Assembly: GCA_051748565.1 (NCBI GenBank)
Contig: JBNJHN010000037.1
Location: 1 to 18,545 of the forward strand
Reading direction: 5' to 3'
Source: SKPH01 sp051748565
GTDB taxonomy: Bacteria > Bacillota > Dethiobacteria > DTU022
DNA: 18,545 nucleotides
Below, piece after piece: positions 7,078 through 14,071 of the stretch. Positions within the stretch are counted from its first letter, which is position 1. The number at the start of each line of letters is the position of its first letter. The notes below the pieces were generated by a model, which made no database searches, was not told the DNA's origin, and saw nothing but the letters and a program-made list of their open reading frames with translations. Made by a program: the position numbers and the translations under genes.

Positions 7078-7986
7078 ATGCCTAACGAAGAGCATAAGTG
7101 GTTTATTGAACATACGTCTCCCACAACGGCGCATATGTTTGGCATAGTTAGTTTTATAAAGTGCTTCAGAACTAAGTTCCAGCAGGCAGAGATAGCTGAC
7201 ACTGAACTTTTTGGGCGAATTTTGATTTTAGATGGTAAAATTCAGTCCTCCGAGTATGATGAATATATATATCACGAGGCGCTGGTTCATCCGGCAATGC
7301 TGATGAGTCCGGCGCCTCGGCGTGTACTCGTTATCGGCGGAGGTGAGGGAGCGACCCTGCGTGAGGTTTTCAGGCATCCTGCAGTTAAGCGACTGGTTAT
7401 GGTTGACCTTGATCGGGAAGTTGTGGAGATCTGCCGGGAATATTTAGGAAGCTGGCATCAGGGTAGTTTTGATGATAACCGACTGGAATTACTATATATG
7501 GATGCCAGAGAGTACCTGGAAAATACATCAGAAATGTTTGACGTTATTATCAGCGATGTCCCTGAACCGGTCGAGGTTGGGCCGGCAATAAAGCTATTCA
7601 CAAAGCAATATTTTGATTTACTTAAAAAGCATCTTAAGGATAAGGGACTGTTATCCCTGCAGGCGGGAGATTACGGGCTACCTTTTATTGGGGCACACAG
7701 CGCTATATATAATACGATCAGGCAGGTAATGCCTTTTGTATATTCTTACAGGGCTTTTATCCCTTCTTTTAATACTGAGTGGGGGTTTTTGCTGGCCTCT
7801 CCGGAGGTAATTGAATTGCCTGCGCCGGATCATTTCAACAAGTTAATTGAAGAAAGAAATCTAAACTTAAATTATTTTGACGGGGAAACTTCAGCCGGCA
7901 TTTTTTCACTGCCGAAAGATATTCGAAAAAAGCTTAGGAATGAAATTAGGGTAATCGATGATCAAAATCTTTTAAAAATTTATTAA
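7078..7986 (+). CDS. speE: Polyamine aminopropyltransferase (spermidine synthase family)
   Basis: 302 residues. There is an N-terminal beta-strand domain (KWFIEHTSPTTAHMFGI, LDGKIQSSEYDEYIYHEALVHPAM), then a Rossmann methyltransferase-like domain with GGGEGATLREV and VDLDREVVE. The catalytic aspartate is probably D160 in ISDVPEPVEVGPA. That block differs from the usual D-S/T-T-D/E-P: it has V-P in place of S/T-T and a two-residue insertion compared with Bacillus-type enzymes. From memory, the insertion and the C-terminal blocks SYRAFIPSF, EWGFLLAS and SLPKDI look closer to the Thermus-type enzymes, which act on agmatine and larger amines, than to strict putrescine-specific ones. Substrate choice (putrescine, agmatine or other) is therefore open. 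No speA, speB or speC gene is nearby. The SD GGGAGG lies shortly before the ATG. Confidence 0.9.
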   Translation: MPNEEHKWFIEHTSPTTAHMFGIVSFIKCFRTKFQQAEIADTELFGRILILDGKIQSSEYDEYIYHEALVHPAMLMSPAPRRVLVIGGGEGATLREVFRHPAVKRLVMVDLDREVVEICREYLGSWHQGSFDDNRLELLYMDAREYLENTSEMFDVIISDVPEPVEVGPAIKLFTKQYFDLLKKHLKDKGLLSLQAGDYGLPFIGAHSAIYNTIRQVMPFVYSYRAFIPSFNTEWGFLLASPEVIELPAPDHFNKLIEERNLNLNYFDGETSAGIFSLPKDIRKKLRNEIRVIDDQNLLKIY

Positions 7987-8010
7987 AGTATCAGCAGGAA
8001 GGGTGAAACA

Positions 8011-8469
8011 ATGGTAACAAGGGAAAGAACTTTTTTGATGGTCAAGCCTGATGGGGTACAACGCGGACTAGTAGGCAATGTTATTAACCGCATGGAAAAA
8101 AAGGGATTTAAACTGGTAGCAATGAAGATGATACACATAAAGCGGGATTTAGCCTCCAGGCATTATGGAGAACACAAAGGCAAACCATTTTATAAGGGCC
8201 TGATTGATTTTATTACATCCGCTCCAGTAGTAGCAATGATTTGGGAAGGAGATGATGTAGTTCAAATGGTGCGCACCTTGATTGGAGCTACTGATCCCCG
8301 GAAAGCAGATCCGGGTTCGATACGCGGAGAACTTGCTGTATTTACTGGTAAAAATATTGTTCACGGCTCGGATTCAATTGAAAGCGCAAAACGGGAGATC
8401 GATCTGTTCTTTGAAGATGAAGATTTATGTTCTTACAGCCTGCCAACTGAGAGCTGCCTGTATGATTAG
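8011..8469 (+). CDS. ndk: Nucleoside diphosphate kinase
   Basis: 152 residues. ERTFLMVKPDGVQRGLVG at the N-terminus, FYKGLIDFITSAPVVAM in the middle and NIVHGSDS with the phospho-accepting H118 are the family hallmarks. It transfers the gamma phosphate from ATP to other nucleoside diphosphates in the cytoplasm. The segment RGELAVFTGKN diverges from the more usual RGDFxxxxGRN, and the C-terminus (about 14 residues, ending ESCLYD) is slightly longer and polar. It follows speE by 24 bp and is closed by a strong terminator, so speD-speE-ndk form one transcription unit. Confidence 0.95.
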   Translation: MVTRERTFLMVKPDGVQRGLVGNVINRMEKKGFKLVAMKMIHIKRDLASRHYGEHKGKPFYKGLIDFITSAPVVAMIWEGDDVVQMVRTLIGATDPRKADPGSIRGELAVFTGKNIVHGSDSIESAKREIDLFFEDEDLCSYSLPTESCLYD

Positions 8470-8497
8470 CAAATAAATAGTTGGGGTTTAATGTTCG

Positions 8498-8527
8498 AAA
8501 CGGCTTAAAAATTTAAGCCGTTTTTTT
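8498..8527 (+). terminator. Rho-independent terminator after ndk
   Basis: AAACGGCTTAAA (8498-8509) pairs perfectly with TTTAAGCCGTTT (8512-8523), followed by a T run to 8527. It lies 28 bp after the ndk stop. The next promoter's -35 box begins two bases later, at 8529. Confidence 0.9.
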
Positions 8528-8528
8528 A

Positions 8529-8557
8529 TTGCCAAGAGTGTTAACTTAAGATATAAT
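8529..8557 (+). promoter_or_regulatory. Promoter of the zinc-ribbon/ferredoxin gene pair
   Basis: TTGCCA (8529-8534) and a perfect TATAAT (8552-8557) are separated by 17 bp. The expected start near 8564 falls inside the dyad 8562-8577, which is the classic place for a repressor to block initiation. Confidence 0.75.
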
Positions 8558-8561
8558 ATAT

Positions 8562-8577
8562 ATAACCAATTTAGTTA
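8562..8577 (+). promoter_or_regulatory. Putative Rrf2-type operator upstream of the zinc-ribbon gene
   Basis: The 16-bp ATAACCAATTTAGTTA contains the half-sites AACCAA and TTAGTT around one central base, with one mismatch in symmetry. It matches 14 of 16 bases of the perfect palindrome in front of the nearby Rrf2 gene, in the same position relative to the -10 box. Shared control by that regulator is a strong inference but is not shown directly. Confidence 0.6.
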
Positions 8578-8599
8578 GTATTAAAAGGTGGTGCCTGCT

Positions 8600-9181
8600 A
8601 TGATAGGAACGAAATGTCCGGGCCAGGATATGCGGTACTGGACAGCAGAGGATGTTTATGAAGAGAAGTGTCCCCAGTGTGGAAGTATGATCGAATTTTT
8701 TAAGACTGATATTCGATTACGCTGTCGAGATTGTAAAACGAGGGTCGCCAACCCGCGCTTTAATATGGGATGCGCCCAGTGGTGTGCTTATGCCGAACAG
8801 TGTTTGGGTCCCGGTGCAAAGGGTCTGAAATCAAAATCGCTGCGGTTAGTTTTAGAAGATGCACTTGACAGGTTTGGCAAGGATATGCCGGATAAAGTTC
8901 GAAAAGTAAAAGAAGTTATTGAAAAAGCCGAAGAAAAATGTCAAAAAGAACAGATTGATATGCTCCCGGTAATTGCTTCGGTCGTAACTGTTTTTCTTAA
9001 AAATAATGATCTGATCGCCGAAATTGATGACTTCCTGTCTGATCTGAACCGTGAACAGGCTCTTCCGCAAAAAGCAGTAAATGAAATTAAGGCGATAACA
9101 GAAACAATTTTAGGCAATGAAGACTCAGGCGAAGATTACGGTATGACTAAAATAGTTGTGGAATTAATCAGCGAAATCTAA
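8600..9181 (+). CDS. Cysteine-rich zinc-ribbon protein of unknown function
   Basis: 193 residues from the ATG at 8600, which has AAGGTGG 8 nt upstream. GTG codons at 8588 and 8591 are in frame but sit on that SD. The N-terminal 70 residues hold eight cysteines: C6, a probable zinc ribbon C24-x2-C27...C42-x2-C45, and a third group C58-x3-C62-x5-C68 (MGCAQWCAYAEQC) that could hold a metal or Fe-S cluster. The rest (about 75-193) is helical and charged, with no clear catalytic motif. I recall similar N-terminal segments in anaerobe proteins, some with an HD domain, but no HD motif is visible here. It is followed 42 bp later by the ferredoxin-like gene and carries an Rrf2-type operator in front, so a role in redox, Fe-S or nitrosative stress handling is plausible. 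Confidence 0.7.
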   Translation: MIGTKCPGQDMRYWTAEDVYEEKCPQCGSMIEFFKTDIRLRCRDCKTRVANPRFNMGCAQWCAYAEQCLGPGAKGLKSKSLRLVLEDALDRFGKDMPDKVRKVKEVIEKAEEKCQKEQIDMLPVIASVVTVFLKNNDLIAEIDDFLSDLNREQALPQKAVNEIKAITETILGNEDSGEDYGMTKIVVELISEI

Positions 9182-9223
9182 ACGGAGCATCTGAAGCTAT
9201 TTTTAAGTATGGAGGTTAAATAG

Positions 9224-9979
9224 ATGAATAAAGTCGTTCGAAAGATTATCTCAATTGATGAAAGCAAATGCGATGGCTGTGGACTCTGTATCCCTTCCTG
9301 TGAGGAGGGAGCGCTACAGATTGTTGACGGCAAAGCGCGGTTGGTTAAAGAAGTCTATTGTGACGGACTGGGTAATTGCCTGGGGGAATGTCCCCGGGGG
9401 GCAATTGAAATGATTGAAAGAGAAGCAGAGCCATTTAATGAAAAAGCAGTTGAAGAGCATCTTAAAATGCTGGAAAAAGAGGACATACTAGTTGAGGAAA
9501 GTGCGGAAGAGTGCGGAGTATGCTGCGGTGGCAGTCTGGTGCGTGATATTAAAATTGCGGAGAAAAAAACAACCGCTGCTGGAAGCGCCCGCCAATCGGA
9601 TTATGAGCCTGAAGCAGAATTAAGTCACTGGCCTGTTCAACTGCATCTTGTTTCATCGCAGTCCCGTTTTCTGCAGGAAGCAGATCTCCTTATTGCAGCT
9701 GATTGTGTGCCTTTTGCTTATGCTGATTTTCATCGTAGTTTTCTTGCGGAACGCTCGCTGATAATTGGATGCCCCAAGCTGGATGATATTGAGATTTACC
9801 ATCACAAGCTGGTAGAGATATTTAAGATAAATAAGTTAAAAAGTATTACACTTGTCCATATGGAAGTTGGCTGCTGCTTCGGTTTGTCAAGTTTAGTTCG
9901 TACTGCCCTGGAAGAATCGGGAGCAGAGACACCGCTTCAAGAGATTGTAGTCGGGGTTGATGGCAGTATAAAAAAATAG
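9224..9979 (+). CDS. Ferredoxin-like 4Fe-4S protein with extra C-terminal cysteine domain
   Basis: 251 residues, SD GGAGG 8 nt before the ATG. The N-terminus holds one complete cluster motif C16-x2-C19-x2-C22-x3-C26. A second motif lacks its second cysteine: C46-DGLGN-C52-LGE-C56-P, with L49 where a ligand is expected. A third group C97-x2-C100-C101-GG follows. The C-terminal half (about 135-251) is a separate domain with ADCVPFAY, IIGCPKLDD and VEVGCCFG, each carrying cysteines that could bind another metal centre. The CDGLGxCLGECP block resembles, from memory, the FrdX-type proteins encoded next to hybrid cluster protein genes in sulfate reducers, but no hcp gene is in this window. It is a cytoplasmic electron-transfer or sensing protein, partner unknown, in an operon with the zinc-ribbon gene. 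Confidence 0.75.
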   Translation: MNKVVRKIISIDESKCDGCGLCIPSCEEGALQIVDGKARLVKEVYCDGLGNCLGECPRGAIEMIEREAEPFNEKAVEEHLKMLEKEDILVEESAEECGVCCGGSLVRDIKIAEKKTTAAGSARQSDYEPEAELSHWPVQLHLVSSQSRFLQEADLLIAADCVPFAYADFHRSFLAERSLIIGCPKLDDIEIYHHKLVEIFKINKLKSITLVHMEVGCCFGLSSLVRTALEESGAETPLQEIVVGVDGSIKK

Positions 9980-10001
9980 TAGGCCTGAGGAAACAGCGGG
10001 A

Positions 10002-10415
10002 TCAGCAATCTTCTGCCGCAGCCTTTGCAAGATCACTGACATTAACTTCTTCAAAAACTGATAACATGTTTTGCTGCGCCTTTGCCCAGATACCACGTAA
10101 TGAGCATTCCGTTTTATGCTGGCAGGGAGTGTCGCTGAAAAGACAGCGGGTTATATTAATCGGTCCGTCGATTAATTCAATCACGTCTCTCAGGTTTATT
10201 GTTTCCGGTTTAATGTTAAGCTTGATTCCGCCGGCAGGGCCCCTGGTACCGGTAGTCCAACCGGCCTTGTTTAAGATGGAAAGAAGCTGAACAACAAGAT
10301 TTACCGGAATAGAACGCTTACCGGCAATTTCTTTACTGGTGATAATAGTTCCTGCGGGATGTGAGGCCAGTTCGGTTAGAATGATGATGGCATACTCAGC
10401 TTTTTTAGTTATCAT
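10002..10415 (-). CDS. Rrf2-family Fe-S type transcriptional regulator
   Basis: 137 residues, usual length. The winged-helix N-terminus MITKKAEYAIIILTELA, the recognition region IPVNLVVQLLSILNKAGW and the wing TGTRGPAGGIKL are classic Rrf2. Three cysteines, C91, C98 and C104, align with the [2Fe-2S] ligands of IscR (92, 98, 104), so a redox- or NO-responsive cluster is likely. The ATG follows a GAGGT on the minus strand with 8 nt spacing. The gene is convergent with the ferredoxin-like gene (22 bp between stops). Its own promoter carries a perfect palindrome, and a near copy precedes the zinc-ribbon gene, pointing to autoregulation plus control of the neighbouring pair. The exact signal is unknown. 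Confidence 0.88.
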   Translation of the reverse strand: MITKKAEYAIIILTELASHPAGTIITSKEIAGKRSIPVNLVVQLLSILNKAGWTTGTRGPAGGIKLNIKPETINLRDVIELIDGPINITRCLFSDTPCQHKTECSLRGIWAKAQQNMLSVFEEVNVSDLAKAAAEDC

Positions 10416-10432
10416 ATCTTAAACCTCATATA

Positions 10433-10455
10433 AATATAACTAAGTTAGTTATATT
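10433..10455. promoter_or_regulatory. Perfect 23-bp palindrome, probable Rrf2 operator
   Basis: The core AACTAA-C-TTAGTT (minus-strand reading) is extended by AT-rich flanks to 11-bp perfect arms around one central base. It overlaps the last bases of the -10 box at 10453-10458 and the expected start site of the rrf2-like gene. A 14/16 match lies at 8562-8577 at the same place relative to the other promoter. Confidence 0.75.
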
Positions 10456-10481
10456 ATATTTCAGGAAGATTAAGCAGTCAA
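10453..10481 (-). promoter_or_regulatory. Promoter of the Rrf2-family regulator gene
   Basis: On the minus strand, TTGACT (10481-10476) and a perfect TATAAT (10458-10453) are separated by 17 bp. The palindrome 10433-10455 starts inside the -10 box, so a bound regulator would block RNA polymerase. Confidence 0.75.
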
Positions 10482-10497
10482 TACAGCTTGTGCAGCA

Positions 10498-10517
10498 ATC
10501 AGGATTTTATCCCTGAT
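10498..10517. repeat. Short hairpin sequence between the Rrf2 and nfeD genes
   Basis: ATCAGG (10498-10503) and CCTGAT (10512-10517) are perfect 6-bp arms around an 8-bp AT-rich loop, in the divergent gap. No T-run follows on the plus strand. It could be a binding site; support is weak. A TATAAT at 10542-10547 is a possible -10 for the nfeD gene, without a good -35. Confidence 0.3.
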
Positions 10518-10593
10518 CTATGATTTCAGACTAATTTGTATTATAATTATATTCAGAGACAATACGATACTATTAGAAAGTCGATGATCAATA

Positions 10594-11940
10594 ATGAAAA
10601 CTCTAAATTTAAGATTACTAATAACTACATTGCTTATAGTGACAGTGCTAACAACATTTTTTATACCGCAGGCTGAGACTGCCGACAGGCCCGTATACGT
10701 AATAGAGTTGGAAGGCGCCATTACCGCCGGCCAGAGCAACTATCTGCAGCGTCAGGTTCAATTGGCTATAGATACAGATGCCCAGCTTTTTGTCATGGTT
10801 ATGAACACGCCTGGAGGCTTAGTCGATGCAACCCTGGAGATTAATGAGCTATTTCTTAATGCCAGGATTCCAATTGCGGTACTGGTTGCGCCATCAGGGG
10901 CAATTGCCGGTTCAGCAGGTGCTTTTATAATTATATCTTCTGATATAGCTGCCATGGCTCCGGGGACAACAGTCGGCGCGGCACAACCGATAGCTATCAC
11001 CCCTGAGGGGACTTCTGCAGCCGATGAAAAAACCACCATTTTCTATTCTACACACCTGCGCAGTATGGCTCGTGAAAAAGGGCGACCTGAAGATATCGCC
11101 GAGCGATTTGTAACAGAAAATCTGACCCTGGACGCCAGGGAAGCTCTTGAGGTAGGAATAATTGAATACCTTGTAGGTGATGTTCCCGAGCTGCTAAATG
11201 AACTTGACGGTACTGTCATCGAAAAACAGGGGCAGAGATACAGCTTAAATACCGCAGGTGCTTCTATAATCACAGATGAAATGAATCTCAGGGAACGATT
11301 GCAGAATTGGCTTAGTGATCCGCAAATATCTTTCCTGGTTCTAATGGCCGGAATTCTAGGTATTTACTTTGGTTTAAGTGCACCGGGCACCATAGTTCCC
11401 GAAGTAACCGGAGCAATATTGGTGGTCCTCGGCATTTACGGAATCGGACTTTTTGACACCAATACAACCGGTATAGTCCTGCTGCTCTTAGGTGTAGGTT
11501 TGATCGCAGCAGAGATATTTACTTCCGGTTTCGGAATACTTGGCATTGGCGGAGCTGCTTCACTTGTTGCCGGTGCGGTTTTACTACCCACTGAGCCGCT
11601 TATGGCCAGGGATTGGTACACTACTTTTCTGGTTACCGTTGTAGGAACGGTTTTAGGATTGGTTATTATTATAATCTTTGTCGCCCAGCGGATCATCCAC
11701 AGCAGGCGCCAGTGGACAGGCGGAAGCGAATATTTCAATGCGCCTGAAACCGGAATTACTGTTAACGAATTAAATCCCGAAGGGATGATTAAATCCAGGG
11801 GTGAGCTCTGGAAAGCGCGCAGCGAAGATGGAAATACTATTCCCATTGGAACCGAAGTTGAAATCGTTCGTGCTGAAACCCTTAAACTGTGGGTCCGTCC
11901 TCTGCAAATTGATAAGGATACCGATTCGGCGACTGAATAG
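10594..11940 (+). CDS. NfeD-family membrane-bound serine protease (ClpP-class, long form)
   Basis: 448 residues. The N-terminal hydrophobic segment (about 8-25) is a signal or anchor. Residues 33-235 form the ClpP-like protease domain with NTPGGLVDA (71-79) and GAIAGSAGAF. S107 is the likely nucleophile, matching the PH1510 protease of Pyrococcus, and K146 is a candidate partner lysine. Several transmembrane helices cover about 243-370, followed by a soluble OB-fold NfeD domain to the C-terminus (PEGMIKSRGELW, VEIVRAETLKLWV). Known relatives cleave stomatin and are encoded with it; here the slipin gene follows 57 bp downstream. It probably acts in membrane quality control. The SD before the ATG is weak, the only poor one among the nearby genes, so translation may be low or the start slightly different. 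Confidence 0.88.
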   Translation: MKTLNLRLLITTLLIVTVLTTFFIPQAETADRPVYVIELEGAITAGQSNYLQRQVQLAIDTDAQLFVMVMNTPGGLVDATLEINELFLNARIPIAVLVAPSGAIAGSAGAFIIISSDIAAMAPGTTVGAAQPIAITPEGTSAADEKTTIFYSTHLRSMAREKGRPEDIAERFVTENLTLDAREALEVGIIEYLVGDVPELLNELDGTVIEKQGQRYSLNTAGASIITDEMNLRERLQNWLSDPQISFLVLMAGILGIYFGLSAPGTIVPEVTGAILVVLGIYGIGLFDTNTTGIVLLLLGVGLIAAEIFTSGFGILGIGGAASLVAGAVLLPTEPLMARDWYTTFLVTVVGTVLGLVIIIIFVAQRIIHSRRQWTGGSEYFNAPETGITVNELNPEGMIKSRGELWKARSEDGNTIPIGTEVEIVRAETLKLWVRPLQIDKDTDSATE

Positions 11941-11997
11941 ATTTAATGATTAAGGTCTGCTTAACTGAAAATTTATTATTCAGAGGAGGTATTTTAT

Positions 11998-12810
11998 ATG
12001 TTGGATTTATTGTTAAGTGGCGGTTTGTATATTCCCTTGGTAGTAGTTATATTCATATTCCTGACATCGGCTATTAAAATTGTCCCGGAATTCCAGAGAC
12101 TGGTAGTATTTCGCCTGGGACGGCTGATTGGTGAAAAGGGCCCGGGGTTGGTATTTGTCATCCCTATAGTAGACCGTTTATTCAGGATTTCGCTGCGAAT
12201 CATAACCCTTGACGTTCCCAGTCAGGAGGTTATTACCCGCGATAATGTTACAACCAGTGTTAACGCCGTTGTTTATTACAAGGTCATTGATCCAAATCGA
12301 GCTATTAACAATGTTGAACAATACACCATGGCTACGGCACAGTTTGCTCAGACAACCCTGCGCAGTGTAGCCGGCCAGGCAGAGCTTGACGAATTGCTCT
12401 CGGAGAGAGATAAATTAAACCTGCAGATACAGAGCATTTTGGATGAAGCAACTGATCCCTGGGGGATCAAGGTAACTGCGGTTGAAATTAAAGACGTAGT
12501 TATTCCTGAAGCTATGCAGAAAGCTATCTCCAGGCAGGCTACTGCTGAAAGAGAACGAAGAGCTGTCATCGTTCAGGCTGAAGGTGAAAAGCAGGCAGCC
12601 GGAAGGATCGCCGATGCGGCAAAAACTTTAAGCAGCCAGGAAGGGAGCTTCTTTGTCCGCCTTTTGAGGACATTACCCGAAATTGCCAGCCAGCAGGGTA
12701 ACTTAATTGCATTCCCGCTGCCGGTTGAGCTGAGGCAGCTGCTGCCTGATCCAACTGAAATGGCCAGAAAACGGAAATTGGAAGAAGAAGAAGAAAAAGA
12801 AGATAAATAA
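11998..12810 (+). CDS. Slipin/stomatin-type SPFH-domain membrane protein
   Basis: 270 residues with SD GAGGAGGT before the ATG. One N-terminal transmembrane helix (about 8-27) is followed by the SPFH domain: IKIVPEFQRLVVFRLGRLIGEKGPG, then DVPSQEVITRDNVTTSVNAVVYYKV. A helical coiled-coil region rich in A, E and R follows (about 165-215, RQATAERERRAVIVQAEGEKQAA). The C-terminus is strongly charged, ending in a run of E and K. It forms oligomeric membrane scaffolds and is the usual partner and substrate of the NfeD protease encoded just upstream. This pair is common in bacteria and archaea. Confidence 0.93.
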   Translation: MLDLLLSGGLYIPLVVVIFIFLTSAIKIVPEFQRLVVFRLGRLIGEKGPGLVFVIPIVDRLFRISLRIITLDVPSQEVITRDNVTTSVNAVVYYKVIDPNRAINNVEQYTMATAQFAQTTLRSVAGQAELDELLSERDKLNLQIQSILDEATDPWGIKVTAVEIKDVVIPEAMQKAISRQATAERERRAVIVQAEGEKQAAGRIADAAKTLSSQEGSFFVRLLRTLPEIASQQGNLIAFPLPVELRQLLPDPTEMARKRKLEEEEEKEDK

Positions 12811-12827
12811 TAAAATATAAAATGCTA

Positions 12828-12856
12828 TTGATCACATGCCTTGGAGTGTATATAAT
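12828..12856 (+). promoter_or_regulatory. Promoter of the tRNA-Leu gene
   Basis: TTGATC (12828-12833), 17-bp spacer, perfect TATAAT (12851-12856). The expected start near 12863 is about 15 nt upstream of the mature tRNA. The tRNA therefore has its own transcription unit after the slipin gene. Confidence 0.65.
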
Positions 12857-12877
12857 ACATAAGGTGATTTATTAAAA

Positions 12878-12964
12878 GCGAGCGTGGCGGAATGGCAGAC
12901 GCGCTAGGTTCAGGACCTAGTGGGCTTAACGCCCGTGGAGGTTCAAGTCCTCTCGCTCGCACCA
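12878..12964 (+). tRNA. tRNA-Leu(CAG)
   Basis: 87 nt with acceptor stem GCGAGCG (12878-12884) pairing with CGCTCGC (12954-12960), discriminator A and encoded CCA (12962-12964). The anticodon stem CTAGG/CCTAG encloses TTCAGGA, giving anticodon CAG at 12911-12913. A long variable arm (GGGC...GCCC) marks it as class II, as expected for leucine. The T arm is GGAGG-TTCAAGT-CCTCT. No intron and no duplicated 3' end were seen nearby. Confidence 0.97.
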
Positions 12965-12971
12965 GAATTGA

Positions 12972-13010
12972 AATAGTGCCCGGCAAACGAAATCTGTGCC
13001 GGGCACTATT
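12972..13010 (+). terminator. Terminator hairpin after tRNA-Leu
   Basis: A perfect 14-bp GC-rich stem (arms 12972-12985 and 12997-13010, AATAGTGCCCGGCA and its complement) has an 11-nt loop. It starts 8 bp after the tRNA. The following sequence ATATCTTG has only a poor T-run, but the stem is very strong and almost symmetrical, so it could work in both directions. Confidence 0.75.
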
Positions 13011-13015
13011 ATATC

Positions 13016-13044
13016 TTGACAGTTTGCCGGATTAAATCTATTTC
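13016..13044 (+). promoter_or_regulatory. Possible promoter of the CoA-ester catabolic cluster
   Basis: A perfect TTGACA (13016-13021) lies just after the tRNA terminator. At 17 bp the -10 would be TATTTC, a 3/6 match. An alternative, TTGATT (13063-13068) with TAAACT 17 bp on, is also possible. The cluster must be transcribed from this 112-bp gap, but the exact promoter is uncertain; a poor -10 might indicate activator dependence. Confidence 0.35.
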
Positions 13045-13122
13045 ATACCTTTACTGTTATATTTGATTATCTTTATTTCTTAGAATAAACTATTATCAGC
13101 AGTAATAAGAGGAGGGATGAGC

Positions 13123-14043
13123 ATGATGGAAGAAGTTCGGTTTGATCAAAAAGTTGCCATAGTTACCGGGGCAGGCGGCGGTTTGGGTAAAGCATACGCA
13201 ATGTTATTGGCTAAACGGGGAGCTAAAGTAGTTGCAAATGATCTTGGCGGTACATTTGATGGCAGCGGTTTTGATTCTACCGCAGCTCAAAAAGTCGTAG
13301 ATGAGATAAAAGCGGCCGGCGGTGAAGCGATAGCAAATCATGACAGCGTTGCTGAATGGGAGAGTGCCCGGCAAATTGTAAATACGGCGCTTGATTATTA
13401 CGGCAGGCTTGATATACTGATCAACAATGCCGGAATTTTACGTGACAAGAGCTTGCTCAAAATGGAGATAGAAGATTACAGGAAAATTATGTCTGTTCAT
13501 ATGGATGGAACTTTTTTTTGTACCAAGGCTGCCTTTGCTCCAATGAAGGATCAAGCCTACGGCAGGGTAGTTTCGACTGCATCGTCAGCCGGTTTATACG
13601 GCAATTTCGGTCAAACAAATTACGGAGCGGCTAAGATGGGAATTGCCGGCTTAATGAATTCTGTCGCCCAGGAGGGTGAGCGCTATAATATTAAGGCCAA
13701 TACTATAATTCCAACAGCGGGAACCAGAATGACATTTACGGTTATGCCCGAAGAGATTATCAGCAGATTGAAACCTGAATATGTCGCCCCCATGGTTGCC
13801 TGGCTTTGTTCTGATATATGTGGAGTAAGTGGTAAAATGTTTAGCGCCGGAGGAGGTTATTTCAGCCGCGCAGCTATTGTAGAAGGTGATGGTGTGGTAC
13901 TCGATGTCAAAAAAGAGATAACCATTGAAACGATTGCTGAAAATATTGGCCGGATAATGAATCTTGAAGGAGCTTCCGAACATGGTTCGGCAGTTGAGCA
14001 TACCGGAACTATTCTGTCAAAGGTTGAACTTGGTCAGGTCTAA
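13123..14043 (+). CDS. Short-chain dehydrogenase, probable (3R)-hydroxyacyl-CoA dehydrogenase
   Basis: 306 residues from the ATG at 13123. An earlier in-frame ATG at 13117 would sit only 1-2 nt after the GGAGG at 13111-13115. The cofactor motif TGAGGGLG (15-22) is followed by ND40LGG, whose aspartate favours NAD over NADP. NNAG (101-104) and the catalytic S154, Y167 (YGAAK) and K171 are present. The sequence GxxFDGSGxD...AAxKVVDEIKAAGG, NNAGILRDKS and QTNYGAAKMGIAGL is that of the dehydrogenase part of peroxisomal multifunctional enzyme type 2 and its bacterial relatives. These oxidise hydroxyacyl-CoA to ketoacyl-CoA. The extra 40-residue C-terminal tail is polar and unassigned. It heads a cluster with a thiolase and CoA-transferase, which fits an oxidation step before thiolysis. 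The acyl substrate is unknown. Confidence 0.85.
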   Translation: MMEEVRFDQKVAIVTGAGGGLGKAYAMLLAKRGAKVVANDLGGTFDGSGFDSTAAQKVVDEIKAAGGEAIANHDSVAEWESARQIVNTALDYYGRLDILINNAGILRDKSLLKMEIEDYRKIMSVHMDGTFFCTKAAFAPMKDQAYGRVVSTASSAGLYGNFGQTNYGAAKMGIAGLMNSVAQEGERYNIKANTIIPTAGTRMTFTVMPEEIISRLKPEYVAPMVAWLCSDICGVSGKMFSAGGGYFSRAAIVEGDGVVLDVKKEITIETIAENIGRIMNLEGASEHGSAVEHTGTILSKVELGQV

Positions 14044-14071
14044 TTATATTTAATGTGAAAGGAGTGAGCAT

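Noticed and set aside
12878..12964. tRNA-Leu as the attachment site of an integrated element carrying the catabolic cluster
   Set aside because: No integrase gene and no second copy of the tRNA 3' end were seen in the window, and the tRNA has an ordinary promoter and terminator.
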